From assembly GCF_007096635.1 (NCBI RefSeq), contig NZ_VKAA01000001.1, forward strand, positions 558,001 through 622,000: 64,000 nt of DNA, in the 5' to 3' direction. Position 1 is the first letter of the stretch, and every line of letters starts with the position of its first letter. Of the stretch, positions 44,335 through 59,320 are shown one piece after another. The notes below the pieces were generated by a model that had not been told where the DNA came from, searched no databases, and saw nothing but the letters and a program-made list of their open reading frames with translations. This DNA comes from Mycolicibacterium sp. 018/SC-01/001 (GTDB lineage Bacteria; Actinomycetota; Actinomycetes; Mycobacteriales; Mycobacteriaceae). A program made the position numbers and the translations under genes.

Positions 44335-45074
44335 CAGCCGGATGCCGCGCCGGCGCCGACCGGCTGCTTCAGCTGCGCGCTCTCCAGCAGGCGTTCCAGT
44401 GCGGCTTCGACGCCGGCTTTCCATCCCAGACCCTGTTCCAACTCCAACCGGAGCCGCGGGAAGTACGTGTGGTGTGACACCACCACGAACCCGGCGTCGA
44501 GAAGCAGATCACTCGGCATCACACAGGTGCCCATCGCACAATCGCCGAGGGTGTCCAGAACGGGTGCCACATCGGGCGGCACCTCTGTCACGTCCATCAG
44601 CTCGTCGGCGGCATCGGTGCGGCCGAATGCCTCCAGTGCGCGCACACCTCGTCGTACGAGGTCGCCGACGACGGCGGTGATCAGCGCGCGGGACAGGTCC
44701 TCCTGGCTCGGGCCTGCATCGACACCCAGGGATGTCAGCAGGACGGCGTCGGCGCTGACGGGTCCGGTCGGAAACCGGCTCGCTCGCGGGACGCTGCGGG
44801 GCGGCGCGTAGAACGCGTAGCCCAGGCACTGTTCGTCACCCGTCTCGATCCAGGTGTCGTCGCCGGTGTCCCGGCATTCGACGGCCAGCTGTCCGCACGA
44901 CCCCCACTCGAGCATCACCATCGACAGCCAGGCTTCCTTCTCGAACTCGGGATCCGAGAGGTGCTGGTCGTCGCCCACGATCAGCGGATCGACCTCCCAA
45001 TAGACGCAGCGGCGCGCATGCTTCGGCAGCTGCTCGAACGCTTCGAGCCGCAGAGGCGTGATTCGTGCGGTCAC
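44331..45074 (-). CDS. GNAT-type acetyltransferase-like protein (Rv3916c-like)
   Basis: A 247-residue protein with a degenerate GNAT fold. Family blocks are TPLRLEAFEQLPKHARRCVYWE, DPEFEKEAWLSMVMLEWGSCGQ, ADAVLLTSLGVD and RGVRALEAFGRT. The usual Q/RxxGxG/A acetyl-CoA loop is weak, so enzymatic activity is uncertain. The GTG at 45074 matches the M. tuberculosis homologue start (VTARITPLR). It follows parB on the same strand by 217 bases and meets cwlM tail to tail with a 4-base overlap. Confidence 0.85.
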   Translation of the reverse strand: MTARITPLRLEAFEQLPKHARRCVYWEVDPLIVGDDQHLSDPEFEKEAWLSMVMLEWGSCGQLAVECRDTGDDTWIETGDEQCLGYAFYAPPRSVPRASRFPTGPVSADAVLLTSLGVDAGPSQEDLSRALITAVVGDLVRRGVRALEAFGRTDAADELMDVTEVPPDVAPVLDTLGDCAMGTCVMPSDLLLDAGFVVVSHHTYFPRLRLELEQGLGWKAGVEAALERLLESAQLKQPVGAGAASGC

Positions 45075-45291
45075 TACGCTCCCGGAGTTCTCCGCCGCGG
45101 CGGAGTGCGCGGCTGCCATTCCAGGATAGAAGGCGCCGGACCAACGGGCGCGTTCGCGCCGCTGTCGAGCCGTCCAACCGGTCGTATCGGCGAAACTGTA
45201 TGGCGCTCAGTGCTTTTGCGTGAGGCGCCGAGACCACCCCGGAGTCCGCGGGCTGCAGCGTCACAGTGACGGAACGACCGCGTGTGGTTGT

Positions 45292-46284
45292 TCACTGCGT
45301 CGACGAATTCATCAGGTCGACAATGCGCTGAAGATCGTCGACCGAACCGAATTCGACGACGATCTTGCCTTTTCGCTTGCCGAGGCTGACCGTCACCCGG
45401 GTGTCGAATGCCGACGAGAGCTGCTCGGCCACGTCCTGCAGTCCGGGCATCTGAATCGGCTTGCGGCGCGGAGCCGGCGGGGCGCCTGCACCGTCCCGAT
45501 TGGCGAGAGTGACGGCTTCTTCCGTCGCGCGGACCGACAGTCCCTCGGCGACAATTCGTGCAGCCAGCTCCTCCTGGACCTCCGGCCCACCCTCGAGAGC
45601 CAGCAGCGCGCGCGCGTGACCCGCCGACAGGACCCCCGCTGCAACACGCCGCTGCACCGCAATCGGCAGCCTGAGCAGACGGATCATGTTGGTGATCACC
45701 GGCCGCGAGCGCCCGATGCGAGCAGCGAGCTCGTCGTGGGTGACCGCGAACTCGTCGAGCAGCTGCTGGTAGGCCGCCGCTTCCTCGAGCGGATTCAGCT
45801 GCACGCGATGGATGTTCTCGAGCAGTGCGTCGCGGAGCATACTGTCGTCGGCCGTCTCGCGAACGATCGCGGGGATGGTCGCGACGCCGGCCTTCTGCGC
45901 GGCTCGCCACCGGCGCTCTCCCATCACCAGCTGGTAGCGCGGCGGTGCCTCGCCGGTGGCCGGGACGGCGCGCACCACGATCGGCTGCATCAGGCCGAAT
46001 TCGCGGATCGAGTGGACCAGTTCGCTCAGCGCCTCTTCGTCGAAGACCTGTCGCGGCTGCCGCGGGTTCGGATCGATCTGTGACGGGGCGATCTCTCGGT
46101 ACACGGCACCGACGTCCTGCGCGGCGGGCGGCGCTTCCGGCGCGCCGCCGAAGACGGCGTCGGCTGCGGCGGCGCCCATTCGGGGTCCTGTCGTGGCCGG
46201 CTCGTCACCCTCGGCCGGACCGGTCGGGATCAGCGAGGCCAAGCCGCGGCCGAGGCCACTTCGCTTACGTGCCGGGTTGTTCAT
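45292..46284 (-). CDS. parB: Chromosome partitioning protein ParB
   Basis: Binds parS sites, spreads as a CTP-dependent clamp and loads condensin. The 330-residue protein starts with the ParA-interacting peptide [15 protein letters not shown]. It has the CTP-binding region with [12 protein letters not shown] (about 131-142), the helix-turn-helix for parS ([20 protein letters not shown]), and a C-terminal dimer domain. The ATG at 46284 is the conserved start; the longer open frame is not used. It lies 43 bases downstream of parA. Confidence 0.97.
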   Translation of the reverse strand: MNNPARKRSGLGRGLASLIPTGPAEGDEPATTGPRMGAAAADAVFGGAPEAPPAAQDVGAVYREIAPSQIDPNPRQPRQVFDEEALSELVHSIREFGLMQPIVVRAVPATGEAPPRYQLVMGERRWRAAQKAGVATIPAIVRETADDSMLRDALLENIHRVQLNPLEEAAAYQQLLDEFAVTHDELAARIGRSRPVITNMIRLLRLPIAVQRRVAAGVLSAGHARALLALEGGPEVQEELAARIVAEGLSVRATEEAVTLANRDGAGAPPAPRRKPIQMPGLQDVAEQLSSAFDTRVTVSLGKRKGKIVVEFGSVDDLQRIVDLMNSSTQ

Positions 46285-46327
46285 CCATGTCCTTCGTTCG
46301 TCGCACCGCTGGCCTGTGGAGGAGTTG

Positions 46328-47979
<1,652 letters not shown>

Positions 47980-48010
47980 TCACCGAACTACACCGGTGTA
48001 ACTCCAGGAT

Positions 48011-48562
48011 TCAGTCGACCAGCACGACCACGCGGCGTGAGGGTTCCACACCCTCGCTCTCGCTGTGCACGCCATCGACGTCGGCCACGGCGTCGTGGAC
48101 GATCTTGCGCTCGAACGGCGTCATCGGTGCCAGCTCCTCGCGCTCGCCGGTCTCCAGCACACGCCGAGCGACTTTGCTTCCCAGCGCCGCCAGTTCATCC
48201 CGCCGCCGCTTGCGCCACTGGGCGATATCGAGCATGAGCCTGCTGCGTTCACCGGTCTTCTGGTGGACGGCCAACCGGGTCAGTTCCTGCAGCGCGTCGA
48301 GCACCTCGCCCTTGCGGCCGACCAACTTCGTCAGGTCCCCGCCGCCGTCGATGCTCACGACCGCGCGGTCACCCTCGACGTCGAGGTCGATGTCACCGTC
48401 GAAGTCCAACAGGTCGAGCAGCTCTTCCAGATAGTCGCCTGCGATCTCTCCTTCGGCAACGAGCCGCTCCTCCACGTCGCGCGGCGCACCCGTCTCGGGC
48501 GCAGTCTCGTCCTCGACCACCTGGTCGATCTGGTCCGGAGTCGTCGTGTCTGAATTCGTCAT
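48011..48562 (-). CDS. jag: Jag/KhpB-like RNA-binding protein (KH-R3H)
   Basis: A 183-residue protein with an acidic N-terminus and a KH-like domain (GDLTKLVGRKGEVLDALQELTRLAVHQKT). A C-terminal R3H domain (RRRDELAALGSKVARRVLETGEREELAPMTPFERKIVHDAV) follows. Homologues bind RNA with KhpA and influence cell elongation. It sits between yidC and rsmG, as in most Gram-positive origins. The gap to yidC is 36 bases, so it is likely co-transcribed with it. Confidence 0.94.
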   Translation of the reverse strand: MTNSDTTTPDQIDQVVEDETAPETGAPRDVEERLVAEGEIAGDYLEELLDLLDFDGDIDLDVEGDRAVVSIDGGGDLTKLVGRKGEVLDALQELTRLAVHQKTGERSRLMLDIAQWRKRRRDELAALGSKVARRVLETGEREELAPMTPFERKIVHDAVADVDGVHSESEGVEPSRRVVVLVD

Positions 48563-48598
48563 GGATGTACCTCTCCCTTGTGCGCGCTCACCCGCGCG

Positions 48599-49696
48599 TC
48601 AACGTTTCCGCTTCTTGGGGCGCGCCCCGGGTTTCGGCGTTCGGCTCACTGCCCCGTTTCGCGCCGCGCCGTCACCGCCACTCCCATTGGAGTTGGTGGA
48701 CTGCTGTTCCGATCCGCTGGACTCGGTGATCTCGGCGCCAGCCGAGGTGGTGGCGTCATCGCCCGACGCGTCGCTCGGCGCCGCCTTCTTGCGGCTCGGC
48801 CTGGCACCCGGCGCCGGTGCATTCGCTGCCCGGCGCTCCAGCGCCTCCTGCTTCTTGGCTTCTTCTTCCTTCTCGATCTTGCCGAACACGTAGTGCTGCT
48901 GGCCGAAGGTCCAGATGTTGTTGGAGAACCAATACAGCAGGATCGCGAGCGGGAGGAACGGTCCGCCCACGACCACGCCGAGCGGAAACACGTACAGAGC
49001 GAGCTTGTTCATCATCGCCGTCTGGGGGTTCGCCGCCGCCTCGGGCGATTGGCGTGCCACCGAAGCCCGGCTGTTGAAGTAGGTCGCCACGCCCGCCAGG
49101 ATCATGATCGGGACGCCGACGGCGACGACGGCCGGGCGATGGAATTCGGTGAAGGCTTCCAGACCGTGCTTCTGGATCATGGTCGCGCCGAGGGGCGCAC
49201 CGAACAGGTTGGCGTCGAGGAAGTGTCCGACGTCGGTGGCACTGAAGAAATAGTTGCCGAGACTGCGGTTCTCCTCCACCGACAGACCCAGCCGGCCGAT
49301 GCCGGTCTGCGTTCTGTTGAAGGACATCAGCACGTGGTAGAGACCGAGGAACACCGGCACCTGGGCGAGCATCGGCAGGCAGCCGAGGATGGGGTTGAAG
49401 CCGTGCTCGCGCTGGAGCTTCTGCATCTCCAGGGCCATGCGTTGGCGGTCCTTGCCGTACTTCTTCTGCAGCGCCTTGATCTGGGGCTGCAGCTCCTGCA
49501 TCTGCCGCGTCGTGCGGATCTGCCGGACGAAGGGCTTGTAGAGGATCGCGCGCAGCGTGAAGACCAGGAACATCACCGACAGTGCCCACGCGAAGAAGTT
49601 TGACGGGCCGAGCAGGAACGCGAACGCCTTGTACCAGACCCACATGATCGCCGACACCGGGTAATAGATGATGTCGAGGCTGAAGAAGTTAAACAC
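48599..49696 (-). CDS. yidC: Membrane protein insertase YidC
   Basis: A 365-residue Oxa1/YidC insertase. It has five hydrophobic segments: an N-terminal helix ([34 protein letters not shown]), the charged cytoplasmic hairpin [24 protein letters not shown], then [37 protein letters not shown], and [29 protein letters not shown]. The C-terminal tail is basic and Ala/Ser-rich. The GTG start overlaps the yidD stop (GTGTTTAA), which supports coupling and excludes the longer open frame. Confidence 0.96.
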   Translation of the reverse strand: MFNFFSLDIIYYPVSAIMWVWYKAFAFLLGPSNFFAWALSVMFLVFTLRAILYKPFVRQIRTTRQMQELQPQIKALQKKYGKDRQRMALEMQKLQREHGFNPILGCLPMLAQVPVFLGLYHVLMSFNRTQTGIGRLGLSVEENRSLGNYFFSATDVGHFLDANLFGAPLGATMIQKHGLEAFTEFHRPAVVAVGVPIMILAGVATYFNSRASVARQSPEAAANPQTAMMNKLALYVFPLGVVVGGPFLPLAILLYWFSNNIWTFGQQHYVFGKIEKEEEAKKQEALERRAANAPAPGARPSRKKAAPSDASGDDATTSAGAEITESSGSEQQSTNSNGSGGDGAARNGAVSRTPKPGARPKKRKR

Positions 49697-50042
49697 GCGG
49701 CAGACTCTTCCCTTGCTGATCCGGTTGGTCTTCTGGGTCGTGGACGTCGTCGGGCTCAGTCCCCGGGACACCGAGCCTCACGGCGGTGGCGTCACTGTGA
49801 CGGTCACATGAGGCACGGCGATCCGGGATCGGATCCCACCCTCCGTTATGCCATGGCCCGCATTTGAGTAGCCGCACCATCGCCAGCCAGCCCCCCCGAA
49901 CCACCCCGAATTCGGTGAGAGCGTCGACAGCGTACTGACTGCACGTGGGAGTGAAGCGGCACGTCGGCAGCCGCAGCGGAGACACGGTGGTGCGGTAGAG
50001 CTGGATCGTCCACACCAGCGCGCGCACAGCACGGGAACTCAC
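49689..50042 (-). CDS. yidD: Membrane protein insertion efficiency factor YidD
   Basis: A 117-residue protein with the diagnostic [34 protein letters not shown] and [12 protein letters not shown]. YidD is a small amphipathic partner of YidC. The C-terminal ~40 residues are acidic and likely disordered. It overlaps rnpA by four bases (GTGA) and yidC by eight, forming the rpmH-rnpA-yidD-yidC-jag transcription unit. Confidence 0.94.
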   Translation of the reverse strand: MSSRAVRALVWTIQLYRTTVSPLRLPTCRFTPTCSQYAVDALTEFGVVRGGWLAMVRLLKCGPWHNGGWDPIPDRRASCDRHSDATAVRLGVPGTEPDDVHDPEDQPDQQGKSLPRV

Positions 50043-50398
50043 GAGGATGCCTCCGCCCGACTCCTGATGCGCCGCAACGCCGTCCGCAGCTCCTGCTCGA
50101 GCCGCGGCGACACTGCATGGCGACTTCCCGGGAGCGCACGAATCACCACGCGGTCGAGCGAATCCAGCTCGGAGAGCAGATTGCGGGCGACGTGACGGAG
50201 ACGACGAGAAACCTGGTGACGCTGGACGGCGTTGCCCACTGCCTTGGAGACGACGAGGCCGATCCGTGGTCCGGCTTCCTCGGTCTGATCAGAACGCAGG
50301 CAGTACACGACGAGATCGGGCTGTGCCGCCCGCGTCCCTCGACTGACTGTGGCACCGAACTCGGTCGACCGGGTCATCCGGTTCTGTGCCGGAAGCAC
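50039..50398 (-). CDS. rnpA: Ribonuclease P protein component
   Basis: A 119-residue basic protein that assists the RNase P RNA in maturing tRNA 5' ends. It begins [21 protein letters not shown] and has the RNR-type helix [23 protein letters not shown] (about 49-71). The conserved core VIRALPGS follows. The GTG start at 50398 is standard. The gap to rpmH is 21 bases. Confidence 0.95.
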   Translation of the reverse strand: MLPAQNRMTRSTEFGATVSRGTRAAQPDLVVYCLRSDQTEEAGPRIGLVVSKAVGNAVQRHQVSRRLRHVARNLLSELDSLDRVVIRALPGSRHAVSPRLEQELRTALRRIRSRAEASS

Positions 50399-50419
50399 CG
50401 CGTCAGACCTGGGGTCGCG

Positions 50420-50563
50420 TCACGCAGTCAGTGAACGACGGCCTTTGCGGCGCCGGCCGGACACGATCGCCCGCCCTGCGCGGGTGCGCATCCGCAGCCG
50501 GAAGCCGTGCACGCGTGCGCGGCGACGGTTGTTGGGCTGGAAAGTCCGCTTGCCCTTGGCCAC
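50420..50563 (-). CDS. rpmH: 50S ribosomal protein L34
   Basis: The 47-residue, highly basic L34 reads [20 protein letters not shown] and ends [12 protein letters not shown], a full match to the family. The GTG at 50563 is chosen because it gives the normal length. It is the first gene of the leftward operon from the origin. Confidence 0.97.
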   Translation of the reverse strand: MAKGKRTFQPNNRRRARVHGFRLRMRTRAGRAIVSGRRRKGRRSLTA

Positions 50564-51167
50564 GGCAGTCACTCCTTGTTGGTCTGGCCCCCACGCTCTG
50601 CCCATGTCTCGCGACGGGCATCACGCTTCGGCCGTTGGTAAGCTCGGCGGTCTTGCTGTACCGGCGCGGTCCCCGGCAGAGCCGGATCGCAGCCGTATCG
50701 CCACGTGCGGGCGACTGTTCGAGGGTACTGACGAGAATTCGCCGGGTCAAACCTGCGCCCACCCGGCCCGCACACTCCGACCGGGCCGGCGGGTACGGCG
50801 CTCCGCCGCACGTCATCAGCATCACATTCATCCCAGCAGTCACGCTTGTCTGGAACGATTGAGTCATACGGAATTACGCTTCCCGGCAATGTTGCAGAAC
50901 TGTTGGCACCCGGAGAGAAAACTGTTAGCTTCTGGCAAGGCCGATTCCACAGCGGACCGGCGCAAGACAACGAAGCAAGGACGGTTCACTCGGTCGAGAG
51001 CCCACGACGTGACATCACGGTGTGACGAGTTCCGACCTTTGACAGCCTTGCTGGTAGACAGCGGACAACGACGGACTCCTGCATATCCACAACCTGTGGA
51101 TAACTTTGTGGACAGTTCGTCTTTGTCATATGGCCGGCCCGTCGGCGGCCGGTAGGGGGTGGGTGTG
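50564..51167. promoter_or_regulatory. rpmH-dnaA intergenic region (left part of the origin) with DnaA boxes
   Basis: These 604 bases hold no convincing gene. Both the rpmH and dnaA promoters must lie here. Just before dnaA is a tight group of DnaA-box sequences: TATCCACAA at 51084-51092, TTATCCACA (inverted) at 51095-51103, and CTGTCCACA (inverted) at 51107-51115. Their position suggests autoregulation of dnaA. The dnaA ribosome site AGGGGGT is at 51154-51160. Confidence 0.7.
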
Positions 51168-52637
51168 TTGGCAGCCGACCCCGACCCGCCGTTCGTCGCG
51201 ATCTGGAACAACGTCGTCACCGAACTCAACGGTGACAACGGCACCGCGAACGGCACCCTGACCCCACAACAGCGGGCCTGGCTCAAGTTGGTTCGACCGC
51301 TCGTGATCACCGAGGGGTTCGCCCTGCTGTCGGTGCCCACGCCATTCGTCCAGAACGAGATCGAACGACATCTGCGAGAGCCGATCATCGCTGCGCTGAG
51401 CCGCCAACTCGGACAGCGGGTCGAACTGGGCGTGCGGATCGCCGACCCCGAACCCGACGACTCCCCCGTGTTCACCCCGGTACCGGTTCCCGACAGTGAC
51501 GACGACCTCGTCGACGACGACTTGGCGGCCCGGGCCAGCGCCGAGGAGAACTGGCCCAGCTTCTTCGCCAACCGCGCACAGAACGGCGCCAGCGACGACG
51601 CCACCGCGATCAACCTGAACCGCCGCTACACCTTCGACACGTTCGTCATCGGTGCGTCCAACAGATTCGCCCACGCGGCGTCGCTGGCCATCGCCGAAGC
51701 CCCCGCGCGCGCCTACAACCCGCTGTTCATCTGGGGCGAATCCGGTTTGGGCAAAACACATTTGCTGCACGCTGCCGGCAACTACGCGCAGCGACTGTTC
51801 CCGGGGATGCGCGTCAAGTACGTCTCCACCGAGGAATTCACCAACGACTTCATCAACTCGCTGCGTGACGATCGTCGCGCGTCGTTCAAGCGCACCTACC
51901 GCGACATCGACGTGCTGCTGGTCGACGACATCCAGTTCATCGAGGGCAAAGACGGTATCCAGGAAGAGTTCTTCCACACGTTCAACACCCTGCACAACGC
52001 CAACAAGCAGATCGTCATCTCCTCTGATCGCCCGCCGAAACAACTCGCGACACTGGAGGACCGGCTGCGGACGCGGTTCGAGTGGGGCTTGATCACCGAT
52101 GTCCAGCCGCCCGAGCTCGAGACGCGCATCGCGATTCTGCGCAAGAAGGCGCAGATGGATCGTCTCGACGTGCCCGATGACGTGCTGGAGCTGATCGCAA
52201 GCCGCATCGAACGCAACATCCGTGAGCTCGAGGGTGCCCTGATCCGCGTCACGGCCTTCGCCTCACTGAACAAGACATCGATCGACAAGTCGCTCGCCGA
52301 GATCGTCCTGCGTGACCTGATCTCGGATTCGTCGACGATGCAGATCAGTACCGCAGCGATCATGGCCGCCACCGCCGAGTACTTCGAGACCAGCGTCGAC
52401 GAACTCCGTGGTCCCGGCAAGACTCGCGCGCTGGCGCAATCGCGGCAGATCGCGATGTATCTGTGCCGCGAACTCACCGACCTCTCGCTTCCGAAGATCG
52501 GCCAGGCATTCGGCCGCGATCACACCACGGTCATGTACGCGGAGAAGAAGATTCGCGGTGAGATGGCCGAGCGACGTGAGGTCTTCGATCACGTCAAGGA
52601 ACTCACGACACGGATCCGTCAGCGCGCCAAGCGCTGA
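51168..52637 (+). CDS. dnaA: Chromosomal replication initiator DnaA
   Basis: Binds DnaA boxes at oriC and melts the origin. The 489-residue protein has the N-terminal domain ([13 protein letters not shown]), an acidic linker ([13 protein letters not shown]), and the AAA+ domain with Walker [10 protein letters not shown], Walker [10 protein letters not shown] and the arginine finger region [11 protein letters not shown]. The DNA-binding domain ends in the signature [15 protein letters not shown] place the start at the TTG (51168), which aligns with mycobacterial DnaA N-termini and has AGGGGGT seven bases upstream. GTG codons at 51159 and 51165 are alternatives. Confidence 0.96.
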   Translation: MAADPDPPFVAIWNNVVTELNGDNGTANGTLTPQQRAWLKLVRPLVITEGFALLSVPTPFVQNEIERHLREPIIAALSRQLGQRVELGVRIADPEPDDSPVFTPVPVPDSDDDLVDDDLAARASAEENWPSFFANRAQNGASDDATAINLNRRYTFDTFVIGASNRFAHAASLAIAEAPARAYNPLFIWGESGLGKTHLLHAAGNYAQRLFPGMRVKYVSTEEFTNDFINSLRDDRRASFKRTYRDIDVLLVDDIQFIEGKDGIQEEFFHTFNTLHNANKQIVISSDRPPKQLATLEDRLRTRFEWGLITDVQPPELETRIAILRKKAQMDRLDVPDDVLELIASRIERNIRELEGALIRVTAFASLNKTSIDKSLAEIVLRDLISDSSTMQISTAAIMAATAEYFETSVDELRGPGKTRALAQSRQIAMYLCRELTDLSLPKIGQAFGRDHTTVMYAEKKIRGEMAERREVFDHVKELTTRIRQRAKR

Positions 52638-53209
52638 CTCCTCTCCCCTTCATCTGCCCTCTCGCGACCCGTCGCGGGCACCTTCGTATGACCGCGCGGC
52701 GGTTCGGTCGTGCCCGTGTGTCGAAAAAACTTTGCTCACGTTGGCACCATCAGTCACAGTCCGGACTTGGGGAGCACCTGTGCACAACCTGTCGTCAACC
52801 CGGGGGCATCATGGGGTGTTCTTCCCCAGATCCTGATTCATCCCCAACCACTCCGCGACGATTCACGGGCCATGCACAACTAGCCCACAGGCCATCGCGC
52901 CCCTGGCCTGCACGGAAATGCTGCTATCCCCAGAATGCACAGCACCTAGTACTACTGCTCATCTATCTCTTTCATTTCTTCTCAGAAGTAGAGCCCTGGG
53001 GAAATCACACGGTGGACGGCCCGCCACACGCTCGTCACGGCGGATTGTCGGGCCGATCGTTTAGCTTTCAACTTGGGGCCGAAAGCTCTACGGTGGTTCA
53101 TCGACAGCCGTTCCGGTCGTCGCAGCGTGTCACAGCGGCGCGGTGTGCCCGTCGGAGAATTCGCTGATCAAGGCTTCATCGGGGTGCACATCGAAGGGAC
53201 GCAACAAAC
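52638..53209. other. Origin of replication (oriC), dnaA-dnaN intergenic region
   Basis: This gene-free 572-base stretch between dnaA and dnaN is the position of oriC in mycobacteria. It holds relaxed DnaA boxes: TTGTGCACA (inverted) at 52779-52787, TCTTCCCCA at 52820-52828, TCATCCCCA at 52838-52846 and CTATCCCCA at 52924-52932. It also holds an AT-rich, pyrimidine-rich run at about 52945-52990 that is a candidate for the unwinding element. The dnaN promoter should lie in the last ~150 bases. Confidence 0.9.
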
Positions 53210-54403
53210 GTGTCGACGTCAACGGTAGGTCTCACGGACTTGAAGTTCCGGCTGAGCCGCGAAGAGTTCGCCGACGCGGTCGCCTGGGTGGCCCGTAACC
53301 TCCCGTCCCGGCCGACGGTGCCTGTCCTCGCCGGTGTGCTGCTGACCGGATCCGACGAGGGTCTCACGATCTCGGGATTCGACTACGAGGTGTCCGCCGA
53401 AGTGCAGATCGCTGCTGAAATCGCTTCTCCCGGAAGCGTTTTGGTATCCGGCCGGCTGCTGTCCGACATCGTCCGGGCGCTGCCTGCCAAGCCTGTCGAC
53501 GTCAGCGTCGAAGGCACCCGTGTCGCCCTGACCTGCGGAAGTGCCCGGTTCTCGCTGCCGACCATGGCGGTGGAGGACTATCCGACACTGCCCACCCTGC
53601 CCGACGAGACCGGGGTGGTTCCCGCCGACCTGTTCGCCGAGGCCATCGGGCAGGTCGCGGTGGCCGCCGGCCGAGATGACACGTTGCCGATGCTCACCGG
53701 GATCCGCGTCGAGATTTCCGGCGAGAAGGTGGTTTTGGCCGCGACCGACCGATTCCGGCTCGCGGTGCGGGAACTGACCTGGTCGACGGCGACCCCCGGC
53801 GTGGAAGCCGCGGTGCTGGTGCCGGCGAAGACGCTGGCCGAGGCGGCCAGGGCGGGAACCGACGGCAACGAGGTGCACCTGTCGCTCGGCTCCGGCCCCA
53901 CCGTGGGCAAGGAAGGCCTGCTCGGCATCCGCAGCAAGGGCAAGCGCAGCACCACGCGCCTGCTCGACGCCGAATTCCCGAAGTTCCGCCAGCTTCTCCC
54001 CACCGAACACACCGCGGTCGCCACGATCGGTGTGGCCGAGCTGACCGAGGCCATCAAGCGCGTCGCGCTGGTCGCCGACCGCGGCGCGCAGGTGCGCATG
54101 GAGTTCGCCGACGATGTGCTGCGGCTCTCGGCAGGCGCCGACGACGTCGGTAAAGCCGAGGAGGACCTGCCGGTCGAATTCTCCGGCGAGCCCCTCACCA
54201 TCGCCTTCAACCCGACCTACCTGACCGACGGGCTCGGCTCCCTGCATGCCGACCGTGTCACTTTCGGGTTCACCACCCCCAGCCGCCCGGCGGTGCTGCG
54301 TCCGGCAGGCCAGGATGATGTGAGTGGTGAGGGCCCGGGACCTTATCCGGCGGCGCAGACGGACTACGTCTACCTGTTGATGCCGGTGCGTCTCCCCGGC
54401 TGA
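53210..54403 (+). CDS. dnaN: DNA polymerase III sliding clamp (beta subunit)
   Basis: The 397-residue clamp has the three-domain beta fold. Conserved parts are [63 protein letters not shown] and the C-terminal [12 protein letters not shown]. It tethers DNA polymerases and also binds mismatch and repair proteins. The GTG start follows a GAAGGGA ribosome site. It is first in a rightward set with gnd, recF and dciA. Confidence 0.97.
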   Translation: MSTSTVGLTDLKFRLSREEFADAVAWVARNLPSRPTVPVLAGVLLTGSDEGLTISGFDYEVSAEVQIAAEIASPGSVLVSGRLLSDIVRALPAKPVDVSVEGTRVALTCGSARFSLPTMAVEDYPTLPTLPDETGVVPADLFAEAIGQVAVAAGRDDTLPMLTGIRVEISGEKVVLAATDRFRLAVRELTWSTATPGVEAAVLVPAKTLAEAARAGTDGNEVHLSLGSGPTVGKEGLLGIRSKGKRSTTRLLDAEFPKFRQLLPTEHTAVATIGVAELTEAIKRVALVADRGAQVRMEFADDVLRLSAGADDVGKAEEDLPVEFSGEPLTIAFNPTYLTDGLGSLHADRVTFGFTTPSRPAVLRPAGQDDVSGEGPGPYPAAQTDYVYLLMPVRLPG

Positions 54404-54434
54404 TCGCACGCACCGACTACAGGAGGACGCTGAC

Positions 54435-55328
54435 ATGCAGCTCGGTCTCATCGGCCTGGGCAAGATGGGTTTCAACATGAGGAGCCGCCTCCGCGACGGA
54501 GGACATGAGGTCATCGGCTACGACCCGAGGCCCGAGGTCTCGGACGTTGCCTCGCTCGCTGACCTCGCGGCCGCATTGCAGGCGCCCCGGGTGGTGTGGG
54601 TGATGGTGCCCTCAGGTCCGATCACCGACCAGACCATCACCGACCTCGCCGAGGTGCTCTCGGACGGCGATCTGGTCATCGACGGCGGCAACTCTCGCTA
54701 CACCGAGGACAAGCCGCACGCAGAACTGTTGGCCAAGAAGGGAATTGCTTTCGTCGATGCCGGTGTGTCCGGCGGGATCTGGGGCCTGACCGAGGGCTAC
54801 GGCTTGATGGTGGGTGGTAGCGATGACGACGTGGCCCGGGCCATGCCGATCTTCGACACGTTGCGTCCACCCGGACCGGTGGAAGACGGCTTCGTGCACG
54901 TGGGCCCCGTCGGAGCCGGACACTTCGCCAAGATGGTGCACAACGGCGTGGAGTACGCGCTGATGACGGCGTACGCCGAGGGCTACGAGATGCTGGCGGC
55001 CGAAGACCTCGTCAAGGATCCTCAGGCGGTCTATCAGGCATGGACCAATGGCACCGTGGTGCGGTCCTGGTTGCAGCAGCTGCTCGCCAAGGCGCTCAAA
55101 GAAGACCCGAATCTCAACGAGATCAGCGGTTACACAGAGGATTCCGGTGAGGGGCGGTGGACGGTCGAGGAGGCCATCCGGCTCCGTGTGCCGGTGCCGA
55201 GCATCGCGGCGTCGTTGTTCGCCCGATTCCTCTCCCGGCAGGACGACTCGCCGACCATGAAGGCCGTGGCGGCGTTGCGTAACCAGTTCGGCGGCCACGC
55301 GGTGAAACGGGTGAGCGAGTCCGGGTGA
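54435..55328 (+). CDS. gnd: 6-phosphogluconate dehydrogenase, decarboxylating (short Gnd type)
   Basis: Oxidises 6-phosphogluconate to ribulose 5-phosphate. The 297-residue protein has the dinucleotide loop [11 protein letters not shown] (about 4-14), VMVPSGP, the family stretch [23 protein letters not shown], and the substrate-binding [22 protein letters not shown] with the catalytic Lys. The short length is typical of the GndA/YqeC type, often NAD-dependent. An AGGAGG ribosome site precedes the ATG. M. tuberculosis lacks a gene here; rapid growers have it between dnaN and recF. Confidence 0.94.
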   Translation: MQLGLIGLGKMGFNMRSRLRDGGHEVIGYDPRPEVSDVASLADLAAALQAPRVVWVMVPSGPITDQTITDLAEVLSDGDLVIDGGNSRYTEDKPHAELLAKKGIAFVDAGVSGGIWGLTEGYGLMVGGSDDDVARAMPIFDTLRPPGPVEDGFVHVGPVGAGHFAKMVHNGVEYALMTAYAEGYEMLAAEDLVKDPQAVYQAWTNGTVVRSWLQQLLAKALKEDPNLNEISGYTEDSGEGRWTVEEAIRLRVPVPSIAASLFARFLSRQDDSPTMKAVAALRNQFGGHAVKRVSESG

Positions 55329-55341
55329 GCGAGGCGACCAG

Positions 55342-56502
55342 GTGTACGTACGTCGCCTCGCGCTGACAGACTTCCGGTCGTGGCCGCGGGTCGAGATCGA
55401 CCTCGATGCGGGGCGCACGGTCTTCGTCGGGTCCAATGGGTTCGGCAAGACGAATCTCATTGAGGCGCTGTGGTATTCGTCGACGCTCGGGTCGCACAGG
55501 GTCGCCACCGACGCACCACTGATCCGCGCGGGCGCCGACCGGGCGGTGGTGTCGACGATCGTCGTGAGCGATGGCAGGGAGCTCGCGGTCGACCTGGACA
55601 TCACATCGGGCCGCGCCAACAAGGCACGCCTGAACCGCTCCCCCGTCAGATCCGCGCGCGAGATTCTCGGCGTGCTGCGCGCCGTGCTGTTCGCCCCCGA
55701 GGACCTGGCGCTCGTGCGCGGGGATCCTGGCGAGCGCAGGCGCTACCTCGACGACCTCGCCACCATTCGGCGTCCGCGCATCGCCGGAGTGCGTGCCGAT
55801 TACGACAAGGTGGTCCGGCAGCGGACCGCTCTGCTCAAGACCGCGGCCGGCGCCCGCTACCGGGGCGATCGCGGCGCGTTGGAGACACTCGACGTGTGGG
55901 ACGGCCATCTGGCATCCCATGGCGCTCAACTGATTGCGGCACGGGTGGAACTGGTCAACGAACTCGCGCCGGAGGTCGAGAAGGCCTATCAGCTCCTGGC
56001 ACCGGCGTCGCGGCCGGCTGCGGCGCGGTACCGCAGTGGCGTCGAGGTCGTCGAAACCGAGGCCGCGGTCGGAAGCACCGACGTGGAGGTGTTCGAAGCG
56101 GCGCTCCTCGATGCGCTGAGTCGTCGACGCGAGGCTGAGCTGGAGCGCGGCGTCTGTCTTGTCGGACCCCACCGCGATGATCTGGATCTGAGGTTGGGTG
56201 ATCAGCCGGCGAAGGGGTTCGCCAGCCACGGTGAGAGCTGGTCGATGGCGTTGGCGCTGCGGCTGGCGGCCTACGAGCTGTTGCGCAGGGAGGGCGGTGA
56301 TCCGGTGCTGCTGCTCGACGATGTGTTCGCCGAACTCGACACGGCTCGTCGCGAGGCACTCGCCCGTGTCGCGGCGACGGCGGAGCAGGTCCTGGTGACC
56401 GCAGCTGTCCCCGACGACATTCCGCGCGAATGGGATGTCCGGCGCATCGAGATCACGATGCGCGATGGTGACGAGGGACGTGTTTCGGAGGTGGTGCCAT
56501 GA
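55342..56502 (+). CDS. recF: DNA replication and repair protein RecF
   Basis: A 386-residue SMC-like ATPase that helps load RecA at gaps. It has [14 protein letters not shown], Walker [15 protein letters not shown] (about 31-44), a short coiled region, the signature area [20 protein letters not shown], and Walker [13 protein letters not shown]. The GTG start at 55342 is 13 bases after gnd. The stop overlaps the dciA start as ATGA. Confidence 0.96.
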   Translation: MYVRRLALTDFRSWPRVEIDLDAGRTVFVGSNGFGKTNLIEALWYSSTLGSHRVATDAPLIRAGADRAVVSTIVVSDGRELAVDLDITSGRANKARLNRSPVRSAREILGVLRAVLFAPEDLALVRGDPGERRRYLDDLATIRRPRIAGVRADYDKVVRQRTALLKTAAGARYRGDRGALETLDVWDGHLASHGAQLIAARVELVNELAPEVEKAYQLLAPASRPAAARYRSGVEVVETEAAVGSTDVEVFEAALLDALSRRREAELERGVCLVGPHRDDLDLRLGDQPAKGFASHGESWSMALALRLAAYELLRREGGDPVLLLDDVFAELDTARREALARVAATAEQVLVTAAVPDDIPREWDVRRIEITMRDGDEGRVSEVVP

Positions 56503-57056
56503 CCGAGGCGGACGATTCCATCGAGCCGCCGCCGCACCTGGCGAATCTCAAGGGAATGGATCTGGTGCGCCGTGCCCTCGAAGAGGCGCGCGGCGCGGCC
56601 CGAGAACAAGGCAAGAACGTCGGCCGCGGGCGCACGTCCCCGGCGCCCCGGCGCAGTGGACCCTCGAGTCGACGCCGCTGGTCAGGGCCGGGACCCGACG
56701 CGCGGGATCCGCAGACGTTGGGTGCGGCGACCAGTGAGGTGGCGCGCAGCCGGGGCTGGAGCGGTCGCGTCGCCGAGGGTTCGGTGTTCGGTCGGTGGCG
56801 CGAAGTCGTCGGCGCACAGATCGCCGACCACGCGGTGCCGGCATCGCTGACCGAGGGCGTGTTGACGATCACCGCCGAGTCCACTGCCTGGGCCACCCAG
56901 TTGCGGATGGTTCAAGCGCAGCTGCTGGCCAAGATCGCCGCCGCGGTGGGCGATGGCGTGGTGACCGCGGTGAAGATCGTCGGTCCGACGGGTCCGTCGT
57001 GGAGTAAAGGCAGGTATCGGGTCCCGGGTCGGGGACCCCGCGACACCTATGGCTGA
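56499..57056 (+). CDS. dciA: DciA (DUF721), probable DnaB helicase-operating protein (Rv0004-like)
   Basis: A 185-residue protein. A disordered basic middle ([19 protein letters not shown]) precedes a C-terminal KH-like DUF721 domain ([51 protein letters not shown]). DciA proteins interact with and help load DnaB in bacteria that lack DnaC, which includes mycobacteria. Its partner helicase gene lies in the same window at 689-2890. Coupled to recF by a 4-base overlap. Confidence 0.92.
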   Translation: MTEADDSIEPPPHLANLKGMDLVRRALEEARGAAREQGKNVGRGRTSPAPRRSGPSSRRRWSGPGPDARDPQTLGAATSEVARSRGWSGRVAEGSVFGRWREVVGAQIADHAVPASLTEGVLTITAESTAWATQLRMVQAQLLAKIAAAVGDGVVTAVKIVGPTGPSWSKGRYRVPGRGPRDTYG

Positions 57057-57172
57057 GAGCCGCGAGAACGTCACCGCCGGCTCTGTGAAGCGTCTGGACC
57101 TATCTGCCGTCAGAAAAATCGGCGCACGGCGCGATTAGGTGTCTCAAAACGCACCTCCAGCATCGGTCCTGA

Positions 57173-59299
<2,127 letters not shown>

Positions 59300-59320
59300 C
59301 TGAAAAGCTGAGGGAACTCC